Origin: an uncultured Christensenella sp.
GTDB taxonomy: Bacteria; Bacillota; Clostridia; Christensenellales; UBA3700
Reading direction: 5' to 3'
NCBI GenBank assembly: GCA_910577845.1
Contig: CAJTNA010000004.1
Coordinates: forward strand, 15,342 to 79,341
DNA: 64,000 nt
Each line of letters starts with the position of its first letter. The first letter of the stretch is position 1. The translations under genes were made by a program, and so were the position numbers. Below, in pieces: positions 43,426 to 50,565 of this stretch. The notes below the pieces were generated by a model that was not told where the DNA came from, made no database searches, and worked only from the letters and a program-made list of their open reading frames with translations.

Positions 43426-43881
43426 ATGGAGTTTTTAGGAAAAAGTACAAAAGTTGAAGACACAGATTCAGAAATTTCTTTATATAGGGCTTTGGCAATT
43501 GGTGATTTGCCGTTAGCATATATAATATCTAAAGATATAAAAACTACTAAACCAGCAGTTTCGTTTAATCAAGGTTTGTGTTTATATCTTTTGGGAGAAT
43601 ATGAAAGGGCTTTGGTAGAACTAAAACGTAGCGAACAAGGCTATTCTAATTGTGCAGAATATGATATTGCTGATAGACGATTATTTATGAAAGCAATAGA
43701 GGTAGTTGGAGATAGTGTAAAGTTTTTACCGCTTGATAGTGAAGCACCTAAGCGTTGCGGTCGTTATGCACTTATTCGCACAAGATGGCTAACTGCTTTA
43801 TGTTTGATTAAACTAGGTCGTGAGAGTGAGGCAATGCCAATTATAAGATTTTTATCACAATATAATATTAAGGAGATATAA
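43426..43881 (+). CDS. Small TPR-like protein between ankyrin genes
   Basis: A 151-aa protein. Residues about 40-75 (FNQGLCLYLLGEYERALVEL) look like one tetratricopeptide helix pair, and the C-terminal helices (TRWLTALCLIKLGRESEAMP) like a second, so it is probably a short helical-repeat adaptor. No signal or membrane segment. It starts after GAGGG and ends two bases before the next ankyrin gene, so it is co-transcribed with it. I do not recognise a named family. Confidence 0.65.
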   Translation: MEFLGKSTKVEDTDSEISLYRALAIGDLPLAYIISKDIKTTKPAVSFNQGLCLYLLGEYERALVELKRSEQGYSNCAEYDIADRRLFMKAIEVVGDSVKFLPLDSEAPKRCGRYALIRTRWLTALCLIKLGRESEAMPIIRFLSQYNIKEI

Positions 43882-43883
43882 TT

Positions 43884-44864
43884 ATGCAACTGGATAATAT
43901 GCTTTTACAAGCTTGTAAAAATAATCAAAAAACTGTTGTTCAAATGTTTTTAAAACGTGGTGACATTAATGTGAACAAACGTGACGAATCGGGTAATACA
44001 CCTTTGATATACTCTTGTATGAAAAACGCAAGGGAACTTGTCAAAATGCTACTTGATAGCGGTGCTGATGCGAATTTGTCAAATGTCGCAACTCGATACC
44101 CACTGCACTTTGCTGCTCAAACGGGTAATTATGAAATTTTATCTTTATTAGTAGGTGCTGGTGCAGATGTAAACTGCACAGATAAAGAGGGTGTAACACC
44201 TCTAATGTTACTTGCACAAAACGGAAAGACAGACACTGCTTTAAAATTTTTAAAGTTTGACGGTGTTGATGTATCTTTAAAAGATAATAACAATAATAAG
44301 GCAATTGATTACGCAACTGTTGCAGGCTTGAGGGAATTGGTTAAAGCATTGTCTAGTAATATTGAGGAGCATACAGATGCAAATGGCAATACTACTTTGC
44401 ACCACGCTTGTTGGAATGACCAAGTTGAAGTTGTTAAGGTGCTTGTTGACAATGGTGCAGAGGTTGATAAGGTTAATGATGATGGAGAAACTGCATTGTT
44501 CCTTGCAGTTCGTAGAGCTAACCTTGTTACTACAGAAAAGCTACTTTCAGCTGGTGCAAAAACAGATATTTCTAATCTTGATGGCGTAATGCCTATACAT
44601 ATTGCGGCGGATAGTGGTGAGCAATTTATTGGTGTTGCGTTGATTAATGCTGGTGCAGATATAAATGCAAAAACTTCTGATGGTTACACCTCACTTATTT
44701 TGGCGGCACGTAATGGTAGAAATGACTTTACAGCAATGCTTATTGAAAAAGGTGCAGATGTAAATGCAGTTGATAATGAACAACATAGTGCATTGTACTA
44801 TGCATCTGAGGCTGGATTCACTGAAATTGTGGAACAACTTTTAATGGCTGGTGCAATGAACTGA
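43884..44864 (+). CDS. Ankyrin repeat protein, all-repeat type
   Basis: A 326-aa protein built almost entirely of about nine or ten ankyrin repeats from residue 4 onward, e.g. SGNTPLIYSCMKNARELVKM, RYPLHFAAQTGNYEILSLLV, NGNTTLHHACWNDQVEVVKV, DGYTSLILAARNGRNDFTAM. No additional domain, signal or membrane segment. Close to the repeat consensus, so the fold is certain while the partner is not. It forms an operon with the upstream TPR-like and ankyrin genes and ends at a strong bidirectional terminator. Confidence 0.9.
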   Translation: MQLDNMLLQACKNNQKTVVQMFLKRGDINVNKRDESGNTPLIYSCMKNARELVKMLLDSGADANLSNVATRYPLHFAAQTGNYEILSLLVGAGADVNCTDKEGVTPLMLLAQNGKTDTALKFLKFDGVDVSLKDNNNNKAIDYATVAGLRELVKALSSNIEEHTDANGNTTLHHACWNDQVEVVKVLVDNGAEVDKVNDDGETALFLAVRRANLVTTEKLLSAGAKTDISNLDGVMPIHIAADSGEQFIGVALINAGADINAKTSDGYTSLILAARNGRNDFTAMLIEKGADVNAVDNEQHSALYYASEAGFTEIVEQLLMAGAMN

Positions 44865-44892
44865 TAATTAAAATTGCTACAAATTTATAGAT

Positions 44893-44929
44893 AATAAGTA
44901 TCCCAAAATATCATTTTGGGATACTTATT
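44893..44929. terminator. Strong bidirectional terminator
   Basis: AATAAGTATCCCAAAAT and ATTTTGGGATACTTATT form a 17-base perfect stem with a three-base loop. It ends the ankyrin operon and overlaps the end of the decayed XRE gene on the other strand. Confidence 0.93.
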
Positions 44930-45220
44930 TTAAATTTTTAACTCTTGCTTTATTCTCATCACGTAAAGTTTTAATAGTACAAATATTTGTTTGGATTCTT
45001 TGTAATTAGCGATATATCTAAAGAAATTTCTTCTGTAGTACAACGAGTTTCAACAATGGCTAACAATGCTTATGATGAAAGAGTCAACTATATACTTTCA
45101 AATTTAGCAGTATTTGCTGTTGATTTATCAATTCTGATAGATAATTCTCTTGCTGAAAAGCCAGCTATTGTCCTTATTATTCTAAGCTTTTCATATAGAA
45201 TTTTTGATTTGGAGTAACAT
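44925..45220 (-). pseudogene. Decayed XRE-type regulator
   Basis: Reading the minus strand gives LYEKLRIIRTIAGFSARELS followed by IRIDKSTANTAKFES, a clear helix-turn-helix, then a TAG (45090-45088), LTLSS, a TAA (45072-45070), and ALLAIVETRCTTEEISLDIS in the same frame. A further stop and a frame change lead to TIKTLRDENKARVKNLK and a TAA at 44927-44925. The layout is that of the intact gene at 11840-12145. Two in-frame stops plus a frameshift and no clean start show it is broken. The plus-strand frame across it is an antisense artefact. Confidence 0.75.
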
Positions 45221-45240
45221 TTTTTATTTTTAACTTTTTA

Positions 45241-45281
45241 AAAAGTAGCTAGCTCATAACTAAAGAGCTAGCTTGCTTTTT
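45241..45281. terminator. Bidirectional terminator
   Basis: AGCTAGCTC (45247-45255) and GAGCTAGCT (45265-45273) pair perfectly, extended by AAAAG and CTTTT outside small bulges. It ends the minus-strand lipoprotein gene. Confidence 0.8.
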
Positions 45282-45290
45282 ATTTGTAAT

Positions 45291-46715
45291 TTATAAGTTT
45301 ATTACATTGTAGCCGTCATTATAAGGCAAGTTGTTTGCAAGCTTAATTGTGCTACCAGAACGTTTGTGAGTGAATTTGATTTTAATCTCTTTTACATTTT
45401 CATTTATTGTAATTATTTGTTGCTCAAACATATACAAAGCTTTTTGTGGTATGTCAATTTTTTTGCCATCAGCAATAATTTCAAGTTCATATTCAAGAGG
45501 TGATGCAAAACCAAAATTGTTAATCATAAATGAGGTTTGATTATTACTTGTAAGTAAGTTGCTAACACCTAGGTTATATCCTAGATGGAATTGTAAATAT
45601 TTATAAATTGAAATTTTATCCTCATTATCAAGCATAGCAGGTGAGTATGGCAAGTTGTTTTTCTCAAGTTCCGCTTTTGTTAAATATTCTGTCTTCCATT
45701 TCTCCAAATGATAAGTTGTGCCTTGTGCATCTGACCTATGTTCTTTATAGTTGTGAGTTATACTTAGTGTAGTTAAGCCATATCCAACAACTTGTTTTAC
45801 AAAACCTAAACCATCTATAGGAAAATGTTTGTCATTTTCCTTATAGTCACCCCAAGGCATTTCTCCGTCTGCAATAGTGTGTTTATTTTTATTTAGTAAA
45901 TCTTTGTATTGTGGGTCTTTCCAACTCATCATTCCCCACTCGTGGTCCTGACCAACTAAAAAGTCATCGTGTACGGAAATTCTACTTTCAAATTGTTTAG
46001 GGACTTGCGACAAGATATCAGGTGTTCTTACCATAATATAAATATCCTCTGGAATAATGTTGCAAAGCTTTGTAATAAGTTTTCTTATGTTATGGTTGTA
46101 CCAATAACCGTGTCCTTCACCCCACAAACCAATTAAACCGAATTGCATTGCATAAACAACATCATTAAATAGTTCAGTATTGTCATTAATAAATTTACCA
46201 ATTTGGTCTAGATGTTTAATAATTTGAGCGTCTTTTGCATCTGTGTTAATTTTATCCTCAAACATATATGCAAATCTCAAAAGTACTTTAACATTTTTAC
46301 TTTTTAAAATCTCAAAGTAATTTTTAATAAGATTTATTGCATTTGCATCTAAATCTTTATCACGATATTCAGTAAGATAAATATAACATTGAAGTATTTT
46401 TATATCGTCTTCGCTGTATAAAGTTAATTGTTCCTCAATATGTTCTATGTAAGTCTTCTCACTTGTAGGGTAAGATTTTTCAGTGCCTAAAGTATAAGCT
46501 ACCTCACCACGAAAACCTCTGTCCTCATTTGCAAGTAAACTCCTATCCAATCCGCTTAAACTTAAATTGTTTATAATTGTATAATCAAACTTTGACTTAG
46601 TTGCTGGATATTTTTCAATATTATATTTATTACTTGTACAACCAACTAAAAATATAGGTGTTGCAATAACTAGTGCTACTAAAAGTGAAATGATAACAAC
46701 TAAATAACTTTTCAT
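45291..46715 (-). CDS. Lipoprotein with DUF4874/DUF4832-like glycosidase-type domain
   Basis: A 474-aa exported lipoprotein: hydrophobic signal at 1-25 and lipobox LVGC with C26. The N-terminal block NEDRGFRGE (63-71) is the hallmark of the DUF4874 family, whose members look like TIM-barrel glycoside hydrolases. The middle carries LRFAYMFED, QFGLIGLWGEGHGYWY (Glu likely catalytic by position) and VRTPDILSQVP. The last 100 residues look like the beta-sandwich DUF4832 part. Start follows GGAAG. Single gene with terminators on both sides of its end. Probable surface glycan-active protein; substrate unknown. Confidence 0.75.
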   Translation of the reverse strand: MKSYLVVIISLLVALVIATPIFLVGCTSNKYNIEKYPATKSKFDYTIINNLSLSGLDRSLLANEDRGFRGEVAYTLGTEKSYPTSEKTYIEHIEEQLTLYSEDDIKILQCYIYLTEYRDKDLDANAINLIKNYFEILKSKNVKVLLRFAYMFEDKINTDAKDAQIIKHLDQIGKFINDNTELFNDVVYAMQFGLIGLWGEGHGYWYNHNIRKLITKLCNIIPEDIYIMVRTPDILSQVPKQFESRISVHDDFLVGQDHEWGMMSWKDPQYKDLLNKNKHTIADGEMPWGDYKENDKHFPIDGLGFVKQVVGYGLTTLSITHNYKEHRSDAQGTTYHLEKWKTEYLTKAELEKNNLPYSPAMLDNEDKISIYKYLQFHLGYNLGVSNLLTSNNQTSFMINNFGFASPLEYELEIIADGKKIDIPQKALYMFEQQIITINENVKEIKIKFTHKRSGSTIKLANNLPYNDGYNVINL

Positions 46716-46855
46716 AAAAAAACTTCCATATATAAATTCATTGTTATAAGTTTATCATAAATTTATACTTTAGTCAATAGTCTGCTAATTTTTAGGCACG
46801 ATAGGTAGATATTGCTAATTATTTTTACAAGTGCAAGTTATAAAAAAATGTATTA

Positions 46856-46961
46856 GTGTCGATTTTTGTCGACTAATCTTTTTTGTCAAGAAAAATTGTC
46901 TACAAGTTGTGGAAAAATATTTACAAATTGCCTTGACAACACACTTTTTATTATGTATAAT
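46856..46961 (+). promoter_or_regulatory. Consensus promoter with repeated TGTC motifs upstream
   Basis: TTGACA (46933-46938), 17 bases, TATAAT (46956-46961), a perfect sigma-A promoter for the XRE gene at 46987. Upstream, TGTC recurs at 46857, 46867, 46884 and 46897, including a GTCGAC palindrome, which may be regulator-binding sites. Confidence 0.75.
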
Positions 46962-46986
46962 TATATAGCATTCAAAAGAGGTAATT

Positions 46987-47823
46987 ATGTTAAAATTTGC
47001 AGAAAATCTAAGATATTATAGAAAATCTATTTCAGTTACACAATCAGCGTTTGCTGATATTCTTAATGAAAAACTTAAGGATATGGGACTTACTATAGAT
47101 TATAATAATAAAAGCATAAGTATGTGGGAAAAAGGGGATAGATTTCCAGACAGCCCACTTGTTTGGATTGCTCTTGCAAATATAATGAATGTTAGCCTTG
47201 ACCAAATGATGTTAGAAGATATTGCTTATATCGGAAAGGTAGCTGTAGATAGTACAGATGATTTGAAAACTGAGCTTTGCAATAGTTATATGAAAGACGC
47301 TTGTATTGGTGATTATACTAAGTTTAGCTCAAGTCAAGTTGTTATGGATATTGACGAACATTTGGGTGGTGATTTATATCACGGTATGTTTTATGTGCTT
47401 AGCAGTGTTAAATCTGGCAATGGTTATCACCAAAAATATAACATTGAAAATGGAAAATTAACATCAGAGTATATCAAAAATCTAAGACGTGTACAATTTT
47501 GTAATGAAAGGAATTTTGTAAGCGATATTATTGCGAATGGTGGTAGTAAAGGTGTGTTTACACAAGACAGAATCTCTAGTGTGTGGGAAGGCTTTTTTGA
47601 ATGTCTTGGCAGTGTAGAAGAATATAATACTAGATGTATGTATGATGAGGATAAAAATCACATTCTAACTATTGTGGAATATAATACTCATATCACAAAA
47701 GAAGATTTTGCAAGTGTATTGAAAGTAGATGGCTTAGAGCTTGAAAAAGAAATTTATAACACAATGGTACGTAACAAAAAGTTCTATCTTGGTGTAAGAA
47801 TGACAAGGGAGCTTATTAAATAA
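46987..47823 (+). CDS. XRE-type regulator with unknown C-terminal domain
   Basis: A 278-aa protein. Residues about 4-75 are a helix-turn-helix of the Xre class with a short insertion (FAENLRYYRKSISVTQSAFA, then KSISMWEKGDRFPDSPLVWI, LANIMNVSLDQMM). The remaining 200 residues, including VVMDIDEHLGGDLYHGMFYV and the repeated YNTR / YNTH segments, form a domain I do not recognise, possibly for ligand sensing. No membrane segment. Start after AAAGAGG. Perfect consensus promoter with TGTC repeats just upstream suggests strong, possibly autoregulated expression. Confidence 0.8.
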   Translation: MLKFAENLRYYRKSISVTQSAFADILNEKLKDMGLTIDYNNKSISMWEKGDRFPDSPLVWIALANIMNVSLDQMMLEDIAYIGKVAVDSTDDLKTELCNSYMKDACIGDYTKFSSSQVVMDIDEHLGGDLYHGMFYVLSSVKSGNGYHQKYNIENGKLTSEYIKNLRRVQFCNERNFVSDIIANGGSKGVFTQDRISSVWEGFFECLGSVEEYNTRCMYDEDKNHILTIVEYNTHITKEDFASVLKVDGLELEKEIYNTMVRNKKFYLGVRMTRELIK

Positions 47824-47841
47824 AAATTTAATTAAATATTT

Positions 47842-47869
47842 AAAAGTAGCACTTAGGTGCTACTTTTTT
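47842..47869 (+). terminator. Intrinsic terminator
   Basis: AAAAGTAGCAC pairs perfectly with GTGCTACTTTT around a four-base loop, then TT. Ends the XRE gene. Confidence 0.92.
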
Positions 47870-47959
47870 AATTAAATGTAGTTTTATTCTATTGTTTTAA
47901 TCTTTTTTACAATATTTAGAATTATTGTTAATAAGCAGTGATTTTTTTGCCTATGATTA

Positions 47960-47989
47960 TTGACAAATTATGTGTAATTGGTTTATAAT
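47960..47989 (+). promoter_or_regulatory. Promoter of the HAD phosphatase gene
   Basis: TTGACA (47960-47965), 18 bases, TATAAT (47984-47989). Confidence 0.75.
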
Positions 47990-48033
47990 TATTACAAATA
48001 AAGTGAAAAAATCATTGATAAAATGGTGTAAAA

Positions 48034-48687
48034 ATGATAAAAAATGTAGTTTTTGATATGGATGGAACAATTTTAAATACAATTGACGATTTGTATAATA
48101 GTGTTAATTATGCACTTTCACAATGCGGATATAAAAGTCGAACAATGAGTGAAGTTTTATCTTTTGTTGGCAATGGTGTAAAATTGTTGATTGAAAGAGC
48201 CTTGCCGTCTGGTTTTTCAAAAGAGGAATTTGATAAATGCTTTATAGTGTTTATGGAATATTATAATGTACATAAAAATGATAGTACTGCACCATATGAG
48301 GGCATACTTGAACTTATGGCGGAACTTAAAAAGAAAGGTATATCAATGAGTGTGGTTTCAAATAAGTTTGATGCTGGTGTTAAAGAGCTTGCGAATAAGT
48401 TGTTTAATGGTTATTTACCAGTCGCAATTGGTGAGAGTGCAACTATCAAACCTAAGCCAAATCCAAGTGGAGTATGGTACGCATTGGAACTTATGGGTGC
48501 AAAACGTGAGGAAAGTGTGTATATTGGCGATTCCGAAGTTGACTTTCAAACAGCACAAAATAGTGGACTGACTTTTATTGGTGTTTCTTGGGGCTTTAGA
48601 CCTCGCAGTTTGCACGAAAGTTTAGGGGTGCAATATATTGCAGATAAGCCATTGGAAATAGTAGATATATTAGAGCAAATTAAGTGA
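48034..48687 (+). CDS. HAD-family phosphatase, phosphoglycolate phosphatase-like
   Basis: A 217-aa HAD subfamily IA hydrolase. Motif I is VFDMDGTILNT with the nucleophile Asp at 8, motif II is VVSNK, motif III includes KPKPNPSG, and motif IV is YIGDSEVD. The cap domain lies between 15 and 80, as in Gph. Likely substrates are phosphoglycolate or related small phosphates. It has no clear ribosome binding site, only GGTG. A weak hairpin (GTTTCTC / GAGAAAC, 48724-48752) follows. Confidence 0.85.
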   Translation: MIKNVVFDMDGTILNTIDDLYNSVNYALSQCGYKSRTMSEVLSFVGNGVKLLIERALPSGFSKEEFDKCFIVFMEYYNVHKNDSTAPYEGILELMAELKKKGISMSVVSNKFDAGVKELANKLFNGYLPVAIGESATIKPKPNPSGVWYALELMGAKREESVYIGDSEVDFQTAQNSGLTFIGVSWGFRPRSLHESLGVQYIADKPLEIVDILEQIK

Positions 48688-48784
48688 TTGTATTTTTGAT
48701 ACAATATTAATAGTTATATGTAAGTTTCTCATTTATCAAAATGAAAGAGAAACATTTTAAAACATTTTGTAATTAATTTTGAGT

Positions 48785-49576
48785 ATGAAAAAATTTGGAC
48801 TTTTAGGTAAAAAATTAGGGCATTCGTTATCTCCATTTATACATAATATCTTGTTTGAGATAAGTGGTATAAATGCGGAATATTTGTTGTATGAAACAGA
48901 CGATGTAAATGATTTTGTAAAAAATAATCATTTAGATGGCTTTAATATTACCATTCCTTACAAAAAAGATGTTTTTGGCTTGTGTCAAAAACTGGATAAA
49001 AGCTGTTATAATTTAGGTGTTGTCAATTGTGTCGATAGCAACTTAACAGGTTATAATACAGATGTATATGGTTATTGTGAAAGTGTAAAGGAACTTGCTG
49101 ACTTTACAGGCAATATATTGCTTTTAGGTTGTGGTGGTGTAGGTAGTATGATTGCAAAGCAATATGAAGATGCAAACTTATGCGTAGCTGTACGTAATTT
49201 AACTAAAGAAAAAGCTTTGAATATCCAAAACCAATTTAAAGGTTGTGAGGTTGTTGATATATCGGCTATTCCTAAAAAGCAGTATGATTTGATTTGCAAT
49301 AGTACACCTGTAGGTATGTATCCACATATAGAGAATTCGCCTATTGATTATGATGTGGTAAGCTGTTCAAAAGCAGTTTATGATACAATTTATAACCCTT
49401 ATTTAACTAAATTGTTGCAATATGCGGAAAGAGCTGGCATCAAGTACAAAAACGGATTGGAAATGTTGGTTTTACAAGCTGTGAAATCTCACGAGTATTG
49501 GTATGGTGGTGTTTTTGAGGATAGTGATATTGCAAAAATCATTACTTTAACTAAGGGAGAACTTGAAAAATGGTAA
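48785..49576 (+). CDS. aroE: Shikimate dehydrogenase
   Basis: A 263-aa NADP-dependent enzyme reducing 3-dehydroshikimate. The substrate domain has GKKLGHSLSPFIHN and GFNITIPYKK with the catalytic Lys; the Rossmann part has ILLLGCGGVGSM and NSTPVGMYP. ATG 48785 fits the family start; an in-frame TTG two codons earlier is possible. The ribosome binding site is weak. First gene of the aromatic operon; its stop overlaps aroK. Confidence 0.95.
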   Translation: MKKFGLLGKKLGHSLSPFIHNILFEISGINAEYLLYETDDVNDFVKNNHLDGFNITIPYKKDVFGLCQKLDKSCYNLGVVNCVDSNLTGYNTDVYGYCESVKELADFTGNILLLGCGGVGSMIAKQYEDANLCVAVRNLTKEKALNIQNQFKGCEVVDISAIPKKQYDLICNSTPVGMYPHIENSPIDYDVVSCSKAVYDTIYNPYLTKLLQYAERAGIKYKNGLEMLVLQAVKSHEYWYGGVFEDSDIAKIITLTKGELEKW

Positions 49577-50064
49577 TTGCTTTATGCGGATTTATGGGGT
49601 GTGGCAAAACAACATTTGGCAAGTTACTTGCAGATAAAATGGCACTAGAGTTTTGCGACACTGATGAGTTTATAGAGAAAAAACAAAATAAAAGTATTCC
49701 ATATATTTTTGAAAACTTTGGTGAAAGTTTTTTTAGGGAGTTAGAGTACAATGCACTTAAGGAGCTGGCACAAAAAGATAATTTGATTTTGTCTTTAGGT
49801 GGTGGGGCAATAATAAGTGATAGGAATAAAAAGGTACTAAAAAGATATTGTGTGGTATATATTAATTGTCCTTTTGAAGTTTGTTATCAAAGGATAAAAA
49901 ATAGTGATAGACCGATTGTAACACAAAAGAGTAAAGAGCAGTTAAACAAATTGTATTCAAGTAGGCTTGCACATTATGAAAAGGTTGCAAATATTACAAT
50001 TTGTGATGGTGATTTAGATAAAATGGCGGAGCAAGTTATTGCAAAAGCAAAGGAGTTATTATGA
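49570..50064 (+). CDS. aroK: Shikimate kinase
   Basis: A 164-aa P-loop kinase phosphorylating shikimate. Walker A is GFMGCGKTTFG, the shikimate-binding DTDEFIE and the GGG in LSLGGGAII are intact, and the lid region has NSDRPIV. Length is normal. It overlaps aroE by seven bases and aroQ by four, so the three are translationally coupled. Confidence 0.95.
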   Translation: MVIALCGFMGCGKTTFGKLLADKMALEFCDTDEFIEKKQNKSIPYIFENFGESFFRELEYNALKELAQKDNLILSLGGGAIISDRNKKVLKRYCVVYINCPFEVCYQRIKNSDRPIVTQKSKEQLNKLYSSRLAHYEKVANITICDGDLDKMAEQVIAKAKELL

Positions 50065-50486
50065 AAATATTGGTGATTAATGGTGTAAATCTTGATATGC
50101 TTGGCATACGTGAACCTCAAATTTATGGTGGCAATAGCTTGGACGAGATAAATAAAAATTTGAGTAAAGAAGCTGAAAAGCTAGGCGTAAGTATAGAGTT
50201 TGTGCAAAGCAATATTGAGGGAGAGATTGTTGAATTTATTCATAGTGGTAGGCTATATGATGGCATTATTTTGAATGCGGGTGCATATACACATTATTCT
50301 ATCGCTATAAGAGATGCAATCAGTAGTATTGAAACGCCTTGCGTTGAGGTGCATTTGAGCAATGTGCATAAACGTGAGGAGTTTAGACATAATTCTGTAA
50401 TTTCCGCAGTATGTATGGGTGTAATTGCAGGTTTTGGTGAAAAATCTTACAGCTTAGCATTACACGCTTTGGCAGATAAAAAGTAA
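50061..50486 (+). CDS. aroQ: 3-dehydroquinate dehydratase, type II
   Basis: A 141-aa dodecameric type II dehydroquinase. Motifs are VINGVNLDMLGIREPQIYG with the catalytic Tyr, QSNIEGEIVEFIH, LNAGAYTHYSIAIRDAI, and VEVHLSNVHKREEFRH. Start after AAGGAG within the aroK stop. It precedes the aroBA fusion after 79 bases. Confidence 0.95.
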   Translation: MKILVINGVNLDMLGIREPQIYGGNSLDEINKNLSKEAEKLGVSIEFVQSNIEGEIVEFIHSGRLYDGIILNAGAYTHYSIAIRDAISSIETPCVEVHLSNVHKREEFRHNSVISAVCMGVIAGFGEKSYSLALHALADKK

Positions 50487-50565
50487 AAGATTGTTTAAAC
50501 AAATGTAAGTTAAAAGTTTTAACATATTAATTAAAATAAAAATGGACGCTAAAAGCGTATAAATT

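Noticed and set aside
44987..45217. A 76-aa plus-strand frame after the ankyrin operon.
   Set aside because: It is antisense to a recognisable decayed XRE gene, starts with TTG and has no ribosome binding site.
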